From: Leuconostoc gasicomitatum LMG 18811 | GTDB lineage: Bacteria; Bacillota; Bacilli; Lactobacillales; Lactobacillaceae | Direction of reading: 5' to 3' | DNA: 64,000 bases | Assembly: GCF_000196855.1 (NCBI RefSeq) | Contig: NC_014319.1 | Location: forward strand, 1,302,001-1,366,000 | Made by a program: the position numbers and the translations under genes | In this document: positions 55,300 to 64,000 of the stretch, piece by piece | Numbering within the stretch: position 1 is the stretch's first letter | How the letters are laid out: each line of letters starts with the position of its first letter | The notes under the pieces: model-generated | Seen by the model: the letters and a program-made list of their open reading frames with translations, nothing else | Databases searched by the model: none | Told to the model about the DNA's origin: nothing

Positions 55300-56480
55300 T
55301 TTAAATCCTTTCTAGCAATGATGTCTGCTGGGTGAATAGCGACTAGTTTTTTTTGTGTCGCAGCAATATTTAAAGTCAAACCAATTGCTGCACTAAAAAC
55401 AATATAAGATGATCCGCCACCAGAAATAAACGGGAAAACAACACCTGTAATTGGCAAAATGCCGACTACACCACCCAAATTAATCAGTACTTGCACAAAT
55501 AACAGCGTTGCAACGCCAAACAATACCAGTCGCGCATATTGACTTTTTTGCCGAATACCCAAAATTATCATTCGACCAATTAATATTAACATTAACACAA
55601 GTACTGATGCCGTTGTTATCGCGCCTAGTTCCTCTGTCATTATCGCCATAATAAAATCAGTATTTGATTCTGGTAAATAAGGTTTAATAAGTGAATTACC
55701 CAAACCAACACCAAATATACCACCATGTGCAATGGCATAATAACCATAGAGTAGTTGTCGACTCGCGTCAACTGAATTTGGATCCCATGGATTAACAAAG
55801 CTCGTTAATCGTGCAATAGCGTAGTGATCACTACTTGTTAAGTTAAAAAAATGATTGGCAAATCTAATCAATGTTTGCAAAAAGCCAAATCCCAAACCCA
55901 TTAAAGCCGCTACTACAGCGATGACACGCCTTGATACACCAGAGGCTAAAAATAGTGCCATTAAAATTAATATAATGATTAAACCATTACCATTATCCGG
56001 CATTAAAATAACTAGTACAAGCCCTGCTAATGGCAATCCCCAGACATTTAGTTGACTCACTGGTTGTAATTTTAATGGTACATGATTTTGCCAAGGTTGC
56101 CTAGCAAAAAAATTCGCAAAATAAAGAATCATAGCTAATTTCAAGAATTCAGCTGGTTGTAGCGTTATGAGGCCTAAATTAATCCAACCATGGGCACCAT
56201 TGACAGGTGGCATAACAAACCTAGCAATAATTAGTGCCGCAATAACACCAAGTTGAATATTACGCATCCACTTTGCATTTTGTAATTTTCTAAGATTAAA
56301 ATGATATAAAAAAAATGCGCCTATTAATCCTATCACAACAAAAATTGCTTGTTTAATAAAATTACTCAGGGCTGCTGTCGTTCCCTGAGTTGCTGAAAAA
56401 ACCATCACAATACCTAGCATACTAAGAATTGCAAACGGTACAGCTATCCAATAATCTAATTTTCGTAATTTTTTAAACAT
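55296..56480 (-). CDS. ftsW: FtsW/RodA-family SEDS peptidoglycan polymerase
   Basis: A 394-residue protein with about ten membrane helices. SEDS marks: NGAHGWINLGLITLQPAEFLKL (~94-115), LPESNTDFIMAIMTEELG (~248-265) and FPFISGGGSSYIVFS (~354-368). It polymerises lipid II glycan chains, most likely at the septum with PBP2x encoded in the dcw cluster; RodA is an alternative, since the gene is outside that cluster. Confidence 0.92.
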   Translation of the reverse strand: MFKKLRKLDYWIAVPFAILSMLGIVMVFSATQGTTAALSNFIKQAIFVVIGLIGAFFLYHFNLRKLQNAKWMRNIQLGVIAALIIARFVMPPVNGAHGWINLGLITLQPAEFLKLAMILYFANFFARQPWQNHVPLKLQPVSQLNVWGLPLAGLVLVILMPDNGNGLIIILILMALFLASGVSRRVIAVVAALMGLGFGFLQTLIRFANHFFNLTSSDHYAIARLTSFVNPWDPNSVDASRQLLYGYYAIAHGGIFGVGLGNSLIKPYLPESNTDFIMAIMTEELGAITTASVLVLMLILIGRMIILGIRQKSQYARLVLFGVATLLFVQVLINLGGVVGILPITGVVFPFISGGGSSYIVFSAAIGLTLNIAATQKKLVAIHPADIIARKDLK

Positions 56481-56486
56481 GCAAAC

Positions 56487-57563
56487 TTAATCACCTAAAA
56501 TTGTTTTTAAATTCGTTTCGTCTAGATTTTTCGCAATCGCAATAACAAAATCTTTTGCTGCTTCAAAATCTGAAATTGACCAAATCGTTTGATGCGTGTG
56601 GATATATCGTGAGGCAACACCTAATGCCACTGAAGGTATCCCTGTTCGTTCACTTTGGGCTGCTGCAGCATCTGTCCCACCCTTTGATACAAAATACTGG
56701 TACGGAATATGATTATCTTCTGCCGTCGACAGTAAAAATTCTTTTAAACGAAGTGGTAACACAACGGTAGGATCAAATACACGTAAAAGCGTTCCCTGAT
56801 CTAGTATACCTTGACGGCCCACACTACCATTTACATCATCGGCTGCGCTGGAATCAATTGCAAAAAAAACATCCGGTTTCATTAAATTCACCGCACCATG
56901 TGCACCACGAAGGCCAACTTCTTCTTGAACATCAGCACCCATAATTAACGTGTTAGGCGTTTGAACATCCTTTAAAGCATCTAATGCCTCTAAAATAGTG
57001 ACCATTCCAAAACGATTATCCCATGCTTTTGAGATGACACGTTTTTTATTTGCAGTCATAATTGTTGCCACTTCTGGTACAATAAAATCGCCTGGAAAAA
57101 CACCAAATGCATGTGCTTCTGCCTGGTCTACAAACCCAGCATCAAATAAAATATCATCCACTGTTGGTAGTGTGATTTGACTATCACGTCCTCGTAACAA
57201 ATGTGGCGAAACAGAGCTTGATACAATCGGATAAGCACCATTTGTGGTAAAGAGTGTAAACCGTTGTGATGAAATCACAGTTGGGTTCCAACCACCAACA
57301 GCCGCGACTTTCAAAGTACCATTAGGCAATACATTGGTTACAATAAAGCCTACTTCATCCATATGCGCTGCAAACATGACACGCGGTGCATGGAGATCAC
57401 TATTATTTTTAACACCAAACACGCCACCTAAACCATCTTGTTTAATATCATTAACTAATGGTAATAGTTCGTCACGAAAAGCTTTGCGAATTGTCTGTTC
57501 TTGTCCTGACGTGCCTTGTAATTCCGTATATTTTTGGACTCGTGCCCATGTTTTAGCGTTCAA
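56487..57563 (-). CDS. M42-family aminopeptidase (glutamyl aminopeptidase PepA-like)
   Basis: A 358-residue cobalt/zinc aminopeptidase of family M42. AAHMDEVGFIVTNV (metal His/Asp, ~65-78), AWDNRFGMV (~180-188), ADVQEEVGLRGA (catalytic Glu pair) and SKGGTDAAAAQ are visible. I start at TTG 57563, with AAAAGGAGAG 7 nt upstream; an ATG 21 nt earlier would include that ribosome site. Cytosolic; likely removes N-terminal acidic residues from peptides. It follows gpmA. Confidence 0.9.
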   Translation of the reverse strand: MNAKTWARVQKYTELQGTSGQEQTIRKAFRDELLPLVNDIKQDGLGGVFGVKNNSDLHAPRVMFAAHMDEVGFIVTNVLPNGTLKVAAVGGWNPTVISSQRFTLFTTNGAYPIVSSSVSPHLLRGRDSQITLPTVDDILFDAGFVDQAEAHAFGVFPGDFIVPEVATIMTANKKRVISKAWDNRFGMVTILEALDALKDVQTPNTLIMGADVQEEVGLRGAHGAVNLMKPDVFFAIDSSAADDVNGSVGRQGILDQGTLLRVFDPTVVLPLRLKEFLLSTAEDNHIPYQYFVSKGGTDAAAAQSERTGIPSVALGVASRYIHTHQTIWSISDFEAAKDFVIAIAKNLDETNLKTILGD

Positions 57564-57592
57564 AATTGCTCTCCTTTTTGTCATAAAACGCG

Positions 57593-58267
57593 TTAATTTG
57601 ATTCTAAGTATTGGCGCTCACTCATATTAAATTTTTCGTCGAACGTATAGCAGATTGGCTCGCCATTACCAATCTCCAAACCATCAATATCATTGTCGCT
57701 AATTTTTTCTAAATATTTTATTAATGCGCGTAATGTACTACCATGAGCCACAATCAATTGATTATGGCCAGCGCGTAATTCAGGCACCACAACTTCTAGC
57801 CAGTAAGGTAGCATCCGTTGACTTGCCATTTCTAAGCTCTCACCAAGTGGTTCAATACTATTAGGATAACGTCGGTCTGATACCACTTTTTCCAACAGTG
57901 GCGGCACATCTGTATAGCTACGGCGCCATAAGGCAACTGCTTCAACACCATATTTTGATCGCGCCATATCTTTATTTAACCCACGTAGTGCACCATAATG
58001 ACGTTCATTTAATCGCCATGTTTTATTAATTGGTACCCAAGACTGATTCATTTCAAACAAAACAATATTGGCTGTTGTAATCGCACGTTGTAAATAGGAT
58101 GTATGTACCTTATCAAAAAGTAACTGTTTTTGTACTAAAATTTCACCGACACGCTTGGCTTGCTGCTGACCTTTTAAGGTTAAAGGTACATCGGTCCAAC
58201 CAGTAAATTCATTATCTCGATTAGCTGTCGATTCGCCGTGCCGAACCAATACAAGTTGTGCAACCAT
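57593..58267 (-). CDS. gpmA: 2,3-bisphosphoglycerate-dependent phosphoglycerate mutase
   Basis: A 224-residue enzyme of glycolysis. LVLVRHGESTANRDNEFTGW (phospho-His, ~5-24), LNERHYGALRGLNK (catalytic Glu, ~85-98) and VAHGSTLRALIKYLE (second His) are the dPGM signatures. It is divergent from the purine permease gene, with a 349-bp spacer. Confidence 0.95.
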   Translation of the reverse strand: MVAQLVLVRHGESTANRDNEFTGWTDVPLTLKGQQQAKRVGEILVQKQLLFDKVHTSYLQRAITTANIVLFEMNQSWVPINKTWRLNERHYGALRGLNKDMARSKYGVEAVALWRRSYTDVPPLLEKVVSDRRYPNSIEPLGESLEMASQRMLPYWLEVVVPELRAGHNQLIVAHGSTLRALIKYLEKISDNDIDGLEIGNGEPICYTFDEKFNMSERQYLESN

Positions 58268-58445
58268 AAGTTAACTTCCTTAAATCAATGTTATTTCCAT
58301 TATAACATTAAAAATTAAATAAATTACCAATGACCTCGTCCAAAAAAGTAATTGCACCTGTTTACCTATTCTGTCATGTCAAAGTATGCTGATTTCAACA
58401 CAACAGTCACTCACTTTTTAGGTATGTTACCATAACCATCAATAA

Positions 58446-58476
58446 AAGACGAACACTAAGATATTTTCGTTCGTAT
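58446..58476 (+). promoter_or_regulatory. Candidate PurBox pair (PurR operator) upstream of the purine permease
   Basis: ACGAAC (58449-58454) and GTTCGT (58469-58474) form an inverted pair; CGAA and TTCG are 16 bp apart, the spacing of tandem PurBoxes bound by PurR in Bacillus and lactococci. It lies ~140 bp before the permease start and ~40 bp before a TATAAT box (~58511). The rest of the 349-bp spacer holds no gene and no purine riboswitch core. Confidence 0.5.
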
Positions 58477-58616
58477 TTGAACCGCTTTCATGTCTTTTTT
58501 TGATTAAATACTTTATAATTTAACCCCATAAAATGAATATTCATGTTTTAATTCATCTTTTATACTGATAAAATTAAGTAGAACGTCTAACGTTACTATA
58601 TTTTTGGGAGGCAGTC

Positions 58617-59924
58617 ATGTCTGCGATTGCAAATTATTTTAAACTCGACGAATTGAATACATCAATTCGTACTGAATTCATTGCTGGTTTGACAACATTT
58701 ACGTCAATGGCGTACATTTTGTTCGTCAATCCTTCTGTATTAGGTGCTGCTGGCATGGATAAAGGTGCCGTCTTTACTGCAACAGCTGTTGCTTCAGCTG
58801 TTGCAACACTCTTTATGGGAATTGTTGCTTTATATCCAATTGCCATCGCTCCAGGTTTGGGTGTCAACGCATTTTTTGCCTATTCTGTCGTTATTGGTAT
58901 GAAGGTACCATGGCAAACAGCCATGGCAGGGGTTTTCGTTGCTGCGATCATCTTTTTGATTCTAACATTTTTTAAGATTCGTGAAAAAATTATTAATATT
59001 ATTCCACAAAACTTAAAATTAGCTATTGCAGCAGGTATTGGTCTATTTATTGCTTTTATTGGCCTACATGATGCTGGCTTAATTGTTGCCAATAAAGACA
59101 CCATGGTGTCTTTGGGTAATTTAACAACGCCAACCTCACTTTTGTCAATTTTTGGTATTATCCTTACTTTTATTTTATTGACACGTAAAACACCCGCTGC
59201 TATTTTTATTGGTATGGTTGCCACATCAATTGTTGGTATTGCATTTGGTTTAATTAAACTGCCCACTACAATCATTTCGCCAGTCCCTTCATTAGCACCA
59301 ACCTTTGGCGTTAGTGTGATGCATATTGGCGATATTAATTCTTTGCAAATGATTACGGTTGTGATTACATTTTTGCTGGTAACGTTTTTTGACACAGCAG
59401 GTACAATGATTGGATTAGCCACACAAGCTGGTTTTATGAAAAATAATGAAATGCCTCGTGCTGGACGAGCTTTGATGGCTGATGCCGTAGGTATGACGGT
59501 TGGTGCTGTTATTGGTACGTCTCCAACTTCTGCTTATGTTGAATCATCATCAGGTATCGCAGTAGGCGGTCGTTCTGGATTAACTAGTGTCTTTACAGGC
59601 CTATTCTTCCTGTTAGCTTTGTTTTTTTCACCATTACTAAGTGTCGTAACGTCACAAGTTACTGCACCCGCATTAGTTGTTGTTGGTGTTTTGATGGCTA
59701 AAAGCTTACGTCAAATTGAATGGGAAGACTTAGCCATTGCTGCACCTTCATTCTTGATTATTATCGGCATGCCACTTACCTACTCAATTTCAGATGGTAT
59801 TGCTTTAGGATTCATTTTATACCCTATTACAATGATTACAACTGGTCGTGGTAAAAAAGTACATCCGCTAATGTATGCGTTAGCCATATTATTCATTCTA
59901 TTCTTAGTCATTGTCGCTCATTAA
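58617..59924 (+). CDS. NCS2/AzgA-type nucleobase permease (guanine/hypoxanthine)
   Basis: A 435-residue transporter with about twelve membrane helices. TEFIAGLTTFTSMAYILFVNP (~18-38), GLGVNAFFAYSVV (~81-93), FFDTAGTMIGLATQAG (~260-275) and GTSPTSAYVESSSGI (~300-314) are characteristic of the AzgA branch (PbuG/PbuO), carriers of guanine, hypoxanthine or adenine. The ribosome site GGGAGG is strong. A candidate PurBox pair upstream suggests purine control. Confidence 0.92.
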   Translation: MSAIANYFKLDELNTSIRTEFIAGLTTFTSMAYILFVNPSVLGAAGMDKGAVFTATAVASAVATLFMGIVALYPIAIAPGLGVNAFFAYSVVIGMKVPWQTAMAGVFVAAIIFLILTFFKIREKIINIIPQNLKLAIAAGIGLFIAFIGLHDAGLIVANKDTMVSLGNLTTPTSLLSIFGIILTFILLTRKTPAAIFIGMVATSIVGIAFGLIKLPTTIISPVPSLAPTFGVSVMHIGDINSLQMITVVITFLLVTFFDTAGTMIGLATQAGFMKNNEMPRAGRALMADAVGMTVGAVIGTSPTSAYVESSSGIAVGGRSGLTSVFTGLFFLLALFFSPLLSVVTSQVTAPALVVVGVLMAKSLRQIEWEDLAIAAPSFLIIIGMPLTYSISDGIALGFILYPITMITTGRGKKVHPLMYALAILFILFLVIVAH

Positions 59925-59935
59925 AATTAAATAAA

Positions 59936-59990
59936 AAATATACAAATTAAAAGCTATTCAGTAAATGAATAGCTTTTAATTTGTATATTT
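59936..59990. terminator. Bidirectional terminator between purine permease and recN
   Basis: Two perfect 25-nt arms (beginning AAATATACAAATTAAAAG) around GTAAA; the hairpin reaches the first base of the recN stop codon. Confidence 0.9.
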
Positions 59991-61666
59991 TACAACTTTA
60001 ATGCTTGCTTTCGAAGATCTCGTGCATTTGCTAAAGCCGTTTTGGTAATATTATCTCCAGATAGCATCATAGCAATTGCACGTTCACGCCCAGGTTCATC
60101 AAGTGCTGTCACTTGTGTCACTGTACGATCCATCTCAGTTGTTTTAGCAATGAGAAAGTGATGTGCTGCTGCTGCTGCAACTTGTGGTAAATGTGTAATG
60201 GCAAGTACCTGTGAATCAGCAGCAATGGTCAACATTTTCTTAGCAATTGCTTGTGCAACACGCCCGGAAACACCGGTATCCGCTTCATCAAATACAATAG
60301 AGATAATGTGCTGTTGTTTTGTAAAAGCTGTTTTGATAGCTAACATCAATCGTGCTGTCTCGCCACCAGAGGCAATTTTAACGAGCGGCGCCATCCCTTC
60401 ACCCACATTAGTTTGCACATGAAATTCAACTTTATCTGTACCAGAAGAAATAAAGCCTTCAATTTGTTCAAAATGTACTGTAAACTCTGCACCGGCCATC
60501 AAAAGTTCATTCAATTGTTGATTAACGGCCTGTTCCAAACCACGTGCCACTTTTTGTCGCGCTTCACGCAGCTTAATCGCTTGCTTACGCAGAACCTGTC
60601 TTAAATCATTTTGCGTCACTTGAAGCTTTTCAACATCTAATTCATCATTGTCTACCATGGATAATTCTTTATCAACATGATCTTTGAATATTAGCACATC
60701 AGCAACTGTTGTCCCATATTTACGTTCTAACGAATGGATTAATTGCAACCGCTCGTCTATTCGTAGCAGTTCTGCTTCATCGTAAGTCAAGTCACTCATC
60801 TGTTCATCGACATCGCGGCTTACTTCTTGTGCTGTGTAATAACTGTCTGCTATCGTTCGAGCTAGTTCAGCATAATTGTCATCATACTCAGCAATTTCTT
60901 GTAATGCTTGCATGGCTTCCGCCAAAAGATCAACAGCTCCACCCTGATCACCATTAAGCGCTATTTGTGCATTTTGTAAACGGTCCGCAATTTTTTTATA
61001 ATTTAATAGCTTACCCCGTGCATCAAGCAGATCATTTTCTTCATTCGGTTGTAAATCGGCATCTTCTAGTTCCTGTTGCTGAAACTGCAATAAATCTAAC
61101 CGTTGCGTAATTTCTTGTTGAGACGTTTGAATTCTTCGAATACGTTGTGTAATTGCCCGAAACTCATGAAAAATTTGCTGATAGGCAGATTTTGTTACCA
61201 ATAATTGTTCATCACCGTAAGCATCCAATAAAGGTAAATGTTCTTCGGGATTTAACAATTGTTGCGTATCGTTTTGCCCTTGAATATCAACCAGATATCT
61301 ACCAATAATTGATAACGTTTTTAAATTAACTAATACACTATTGATACGTATCATACTACGCCCGTTATGTTTGAGCTCTCGGTAAATAATTAACTCCCCA
61401 TCATCAATATCAATACCGTTTTCAATGAGTTTATCAATTAAAATTTTATTTTTAGGTACACTAAAAACAGCTTGCAAGATTGCTTTTTTACTACCATGGC
61501 GAATCATTTCAGAATTAGCACGTCCGCCTGTGAGCATCAAAAGTGCATCAATAATAATAGATTTTCCAGCACCTGTTTCACCTGTTAAAACACTCATACC
61601 ACTATCAAACTGTAGCGCAACTTTTTCGATAATAGCAAAATTTTCAATGATAAGATTTTCTAACAT
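59990..61666 (-). CDS. recN: DNA repair protein RecN
   Basis: A 558-residue SMC-like ATPase for double-strand break repair. Walker A GETGAGKSIIIDAL (~30-43), long coiled coils (~155-370), signature KIASGGETARLMLAI and Walker B SIVFDEADTGVSG. Last gene of the xseB-ispA-tlyA-argR-recN series, typical of Firmicutes. Confidence 0.96.
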   Translation of the reverse strand: MLENLIIENFAIIEKVALQFDSGMSVLTGETGAGKSIIIDALLMLTGGRANSEMIRHGSKKAILQAVFSVPKNKILIDKLIENGIDIDDGELIIYRELKHNGRSMIRINSVLVNLKTLSIIGRYLVDIQGQNDTQQLLNPEEHLPLLDAYGDEQLLVTKSAYQQIFHEFRAITQRIRRIQTSQQEITQRLDLLQFQQQELEDADLQPNEENDLLDARGKLLNYKKIADRLQNAQIALNGDQGGAVDLLAEAMQALQEIAEYDDNYAELARTIADSYYTAQEVSRDVDEQMSDLTYDEAELLRIDERLQLIHSLERKYGTTVADVLIFKDHVDKELSMVDNDELDVEKLQVTQNDLRQVLRKQAIKLREARQKVARGLEQAVNQQLNELLMAGAEFTVHFEQIEGFISSGTDKVEFHVQTNVGEGMAPLVKIASGGETARLMLAIKTAFTKQQHIISIVFDEADTGVSGRVAQAIAKKMLTIAADSQVLAITHLPQVAAAAAHHFLIAKTTEMDRTVTQVTALDEPGRERAIAMMLSGDNITKTALANARDLRKQALKL

Positions 61667-61701
61667 AGTTATGATGTACTATTACGCACATTTTCTTTCG
61701 C

Positions 61702-62157
61702 TTATTTTTCTAATAATTTTTGAATTGTATTAGTCATCTGAGATGCAACAACACCATCTTTTAATAATACGAGTACAGAGCCATCATCACTTAACGTGCC
61801 AAAAATTTCTGGAAACTTCACCTGCTCAAGTAAATTAGCGATAAGCTGCCCATTGCCCGGTTGTACTTTTAATATAATTTGTCCACGTTGTGCACGTTGA
61901 CTCAGAAATGACTGCTGCAAGGCACGTCGTAAACGCTGCAGATAGGGACGATCATCTTGTTTTGGTAGATGATAATGAAATCCACCTTGTGCATTAGGAA
62001 TTTTAATAAGTCCCAATTCATTAATATCCCGTGATATTGTTGCTTGCGTGACAGTTTCACCTAATGTTTCAAAATGTGCCACGATATCTTCTTGGCGACC
62101 TACTTGTTGTTGCTGAATTAATGCTAGCAATGCTTTTTGACGCGTTTTTTTAATCAT
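61702..62157 (-). CDS. argR: ArgR/AhrC-family regulator
   Basis: A 151-residue regulator with an N-terminal winged helix (TVTQATISRDINELGLIKIP, ~34-53) and a C-terminal oligomerisation/effector domain. In the arginine-binding loop the usual GTxxGDDT becomes GTLSDDGS, so the second Asp is Gly. Arginine control may be altered. Its start overlaps tlyA by 8 nt. Confidence 0.93.
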   Translation of the reverse strand: MIKKTRQKALLALIQQQQVGRQEDIVAHFETLGETVTQATISRDINELGLIKIPNAQGGFHYHLPKQDDRPYLQRLRRALQQSFLSQRAQRGQIILKVQPGNGQLIANLLEQVKFPEIFGTLSDDGSVLVLLKDGVVASQMTNTIQKLLEK

Positions 62158-62992
62158 TGGCTTGGCTTTCTGTATGATTTAGTTGTGCATACGTCTGCGC
62201 TAAGAGTTGTTCAATATTGATGTTGTCAGCCATACTAGGTGAATCGTCACGTATTAAAACGGCAAGAAACTCGATATTCCCCTGCCCACCTTTAATGGGA
62301 GAATAGGTCAAAGCTTTAATTGAAAAACCGTCTTGAATCATCAATTGCGTAACTTTTTGGAGTACCTGTTTATGAACTGATGGGTCTTTAATAATACCAT
62401 TTTTACCAACATTTTCACGTCCTGCTTCAAATTGTGGTTTAATTAACGCGACAACATGCCCGCCCATACTAATAATGCTTGCTAGTGGTGGTAATATCAG
62501 TCCTAATGAAATAAAAGACACATCAATTGTTGCAAAATTGGGCTGTCCAAACTTAAAATCATTTAATTTTGAATAACGAAAATTTGTGTTTTCCATTACT
62601 TTAACGCGATCATCTGATCTCAGTTTCCACACAAGTTGATTCGTTCCCACATCTAATGCGTAAACCAATTTGGCACCATTTTGCAAAGCAACATCAGTAA
62701 AACCGCCTGTAGAAGAACCAATATCTAAAACAATCTTATCTTGCACTGTAATGTCAAAGTCGTTTAAAGCTTTTTCCAACTTCAATCCGCCTCGTGACAC
62801 ATACTTCAGTTTTTCACCTTTAAAATGTAATTCTGTTGTAACTGGTATTTTTTGACCTGCTTTATCCAGTCTCTCTTCATTTTCACCCAGAATTTCTCCT
62901 GCCATAACAGCTCTTTTTGCCTGTTCTCGTGAATCAAATAAACCTTGCTGAACCAGCAAAATATCAACACGTTCTTTTTCTATGGCACTCAT
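62150..62992 (-). CDS. tlyA: TlyA-family rRNA 2'-O-methyltransferase / S4 protein
   Basis: A 280-residue protein: N-terminal S4 RNA-binding domain (ERVDILLVQQGLFDSREQAK, ~6-25) and an FtsJ-like methyltransferase domain (LDIGSSTGGFTDVALQ, ~90-105; KPQFE, ~190). TlyA-type enzymes methylate rRNA ribose; some members are called haemolysin A, but no toxin activity is implied. The gene overlaps ispA by 4 nt. Confidence 0.92.
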   Translation of the reverse strand: MSAIEKERVDILLVQQGLFDSREQAKRAVMAGEILGENEERLDKAGQKIPVTTELHFKGEKLKYVSRGGLKLEKALNDFDITVQDKIVLDIGSSTGGFTDVALQNGAKLVYALDVGTNQLVWKLRSDDRVKVMENTNFRYSKLNDFKFGQPNFATIDVSFISLGLILPPLASIISMGGHVVALIKPQFEAGRENVGKNGIIKDPSVHKQVLQKVTQLMIQDGFSIKALTYSPIKGGQGNIEFLAVLIRDDSPSMADNINIEQLLAQTYAQLNHTESQAND

Positions 62993-63918
62993 ATATCATC
63001 TCCAATGACGTTCAAAAAATCATCCAATAGTGTTCGGTCAAATGTTAAATCCCGTGTTGCAAGATCAGTCAATAGTTGTCGTGCATGTGTAAGGTATTTG
63101 TCACGTTTCTCGCTAGCTGCTGTAATACCAATCAAATGTGGTAATGAGGTGATTTTTTCTACATCGTCTTGGTCTAAATCGTCTAAATCATCTTGAATTT
63201 GAAAGGCCATGCCAAAATCGGTACCAAATGTTAGTAGTGCCGAATTCGTCGTAGATATCGCTATTTCACTATTATCTGCCACAGAATTAGAATTCACATG
63301 GGATAATCGTGAGCCGGCTATCGCGGAAAATCCTAGTAATGCTGCTGTTTTAGGCGCGTAAACATCATTTAATAACCAATTGACATCAATTTTTGCTTCT
63401 TGGCGATGATTTTTCATATCCTCAACTTGGCCAATAACCATGCCAAAAGCACCTGCATGATAAGACAGCATCTGCGACAATAATAATAATTCTTTTGCGG
63501 CAATGTTTTCATTTTCTGTGTCAGTACTATTAGCACTGCTAACTACATGAAAAGCGCCTGTGAGTAAAGCATCTCCTACTAAAATTGCTTCTGCCTCGCC
63601 ATATCGTGCATGTACACTAGGCTTTCCTCGACGAAACAGGTCATTATCCATTGCTGGCAAATCATCATGCACTAATGAATAAGCATGCACCCATTCCACT
63701 GCTGTTGCCACTTTCAAAATACTTGGCGTTATTTTTTGGCCAAAACTTGCTACTACCGCTAATGTTAACATTGGGCGTAGGCGTTTACCACCGTTCAAAA
63801 CAGCATATGACATCATTTCGGAAAAATCGCTATCGCGTGATGCTACTCCTAAATCCTGTTTCAATTGTTGTTCAATTTTTGGTAACCATTCCGACTGAAA
63901 AGCTGTTAATTTAGTCAT
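62989..63918 (-). CDS. ispA: Geranyl/farnesyl diphosphate synthase
   Basis: A 309-residue short-chain prenyl synthase. GGKRLRPML (~53-61), the first Asp motif LVHDDLPAMDND (~96-107), and the second FQIQDDLDDLDQD are present. It makes farnesyl diphosphate, the precursor of undecaprenyl phosphate used by MraY. Its ATG overlaps the end of xseB. Confidence 0.95.
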   Translation of the reverse strand: MTKLTAFQSEWLPKIEQQLKQDLGVASRDSDFSEMMSYAVLNGGKRLRPMLTLAVVASFGQKITPSILKVATAVEWVHAYSLVHDDLPAMDNDLFRRGKPSVHARYGEAEAILVGDALLTGAFHVVSSANSTDTENENIAAKELLLLSQMLSYHAGAFGMVIGQVEDMKNHRQEAKIDVNWLLNDVYAPKTAALLGFSAIAGSRLSHVNSNSVADNSEIAISTTNSALLTFGTDFGMAFQIQDDLDDLDQDDVEKITSLPHLIGITAASEKRDKYLTHARQLLTDLATRDLTFDRTLLDDFLNVIGDDI

Positions 63919-64000
63919 TTGTTTGTTCCAAATCAGTCAATTCATTGTTATCATCCATTACTTTAGCTAATGTCTGTTCTGCATTTTTTAAAGTGCCTTG
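63911..64000 (-). CDS. xseB: Exodeoxyribonuclease VII small subunit, C-terminal end (runs off window)
   Basis: The last 29 codons are present, QGTLKNAEQTLAKVMDDNNE and then LTDLEQTND-stop, overlapping the ispA start by 8 nt. The helical acidic sequence and the position before ispA fit XseB. The rest lies outside the window. Confidence 0.75.
   Translation of the reverse strand, partial: QGTLKNAEQTLAKVMDDNNELTDLEQTND

Noticed and set aside
58300-58616. Purine riboswitch upstream of the permease
   Set aside because: None of the conserved loop or junction sequence of the purine aptamer is present.
58880-59422. 180-codon minus-strand open frame inside the purine permease gene
   Set aside because: Antisense shadow of a clear transporter; no ribosome site and no recognisable domain.
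62150-62992. Haemolysin toxin
   Set aside because: TlyA-type proteins are often labelled haemolysin, but S4 and FtsJ-like methyltransferase domains point to rRNA modification.

Overview
The window looks like chromosomal DNA of a low-GC lactic acid bacterium, most likely Leuconostoc or a close relative. The indications are the AT-rich sequence, the Firmicutes-type dcw cluster ending in a T-box-controlled ileS, the LAB-style genes pepV, butA and tlyA-argR-recN, ECF-transporter vitamin uptake, and NAD made only by salvage. No rRNA, IS element, CRISPR array or intact prophage was seen. Almost all genes are on the minus strand; plus-strand genes occur only near 20.9, 46.3-48.2, 49.8-52.8 and 58.6-59.9 kb.

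Layout. (1) 1-3.6 kb: two ribosome-mediated attenuators, one with a Leu-rich and one with an Ile-rich leader peptide, upp, an FAH-family hydratase followed by a decayed brnQ remnant, tRNA-Arg(CCU), and an ECF S component. (2) 3.8-20.3 kb: the dcw block, transcribed mraZ-rsmH-ftsL-pbpX-mraY-murD-murG-divIB-ftsA-ftsZ-sepF-ylmG-ylmH-divIVA, then T-box and ileS, with three 10-bp-phased GTGG boxes in front of mraZ. (3) 20.4-37.6 kb: housekeeping genes: DUF3397, DUF4044, fakA-yloU, rpmB, trxA, the priA-fmt-rsmB-stp-prkC-rsgA-rpe-thiN series, and tig-clpX-engB. (4) 37.8-41 kb: an accessory patch with a secreted phage-type amidase carrying glucan-binding-like repeats, and a wrecked Dam-like adenine methyltransferase gene whose 5' end holds 19 perfect heptanucleotide repeats. 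(5) 41-52 kb: butA, NAD salvage (pnuC-nadR, pncB-nadE, and nnrD for NAD(P)HX repair), msrB, pepV, exoA, a DnaQ-like exonuclease, a GNAT and tsaE. (6) 52-64 kb: ylbL-coaD-rsmD-ylbG-ftsW, pepA, gpmA, a purine permease with a candidate PurBox pair, and recN-argR-tlyA-ispA-xseB.

How the parts work together. Regions 2 and 3 make and divide the cell wall; PrkC/Stp and the PASTA-bearing PBP2x connect wall sensing to division. Isoleucine status is read twice within 7 kb, by the ileS T-box and by an Ile-codon leader peptide. The strongest unusual signal is the relic of a phase-variable adenine methyltransferase (40489-40953): the start codon and ribosome site sit just before the heptamer tract, and the copy number sets the downstream frame. 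With 19 copies the gene is OFF, and the body is also frameshifted and truncated.
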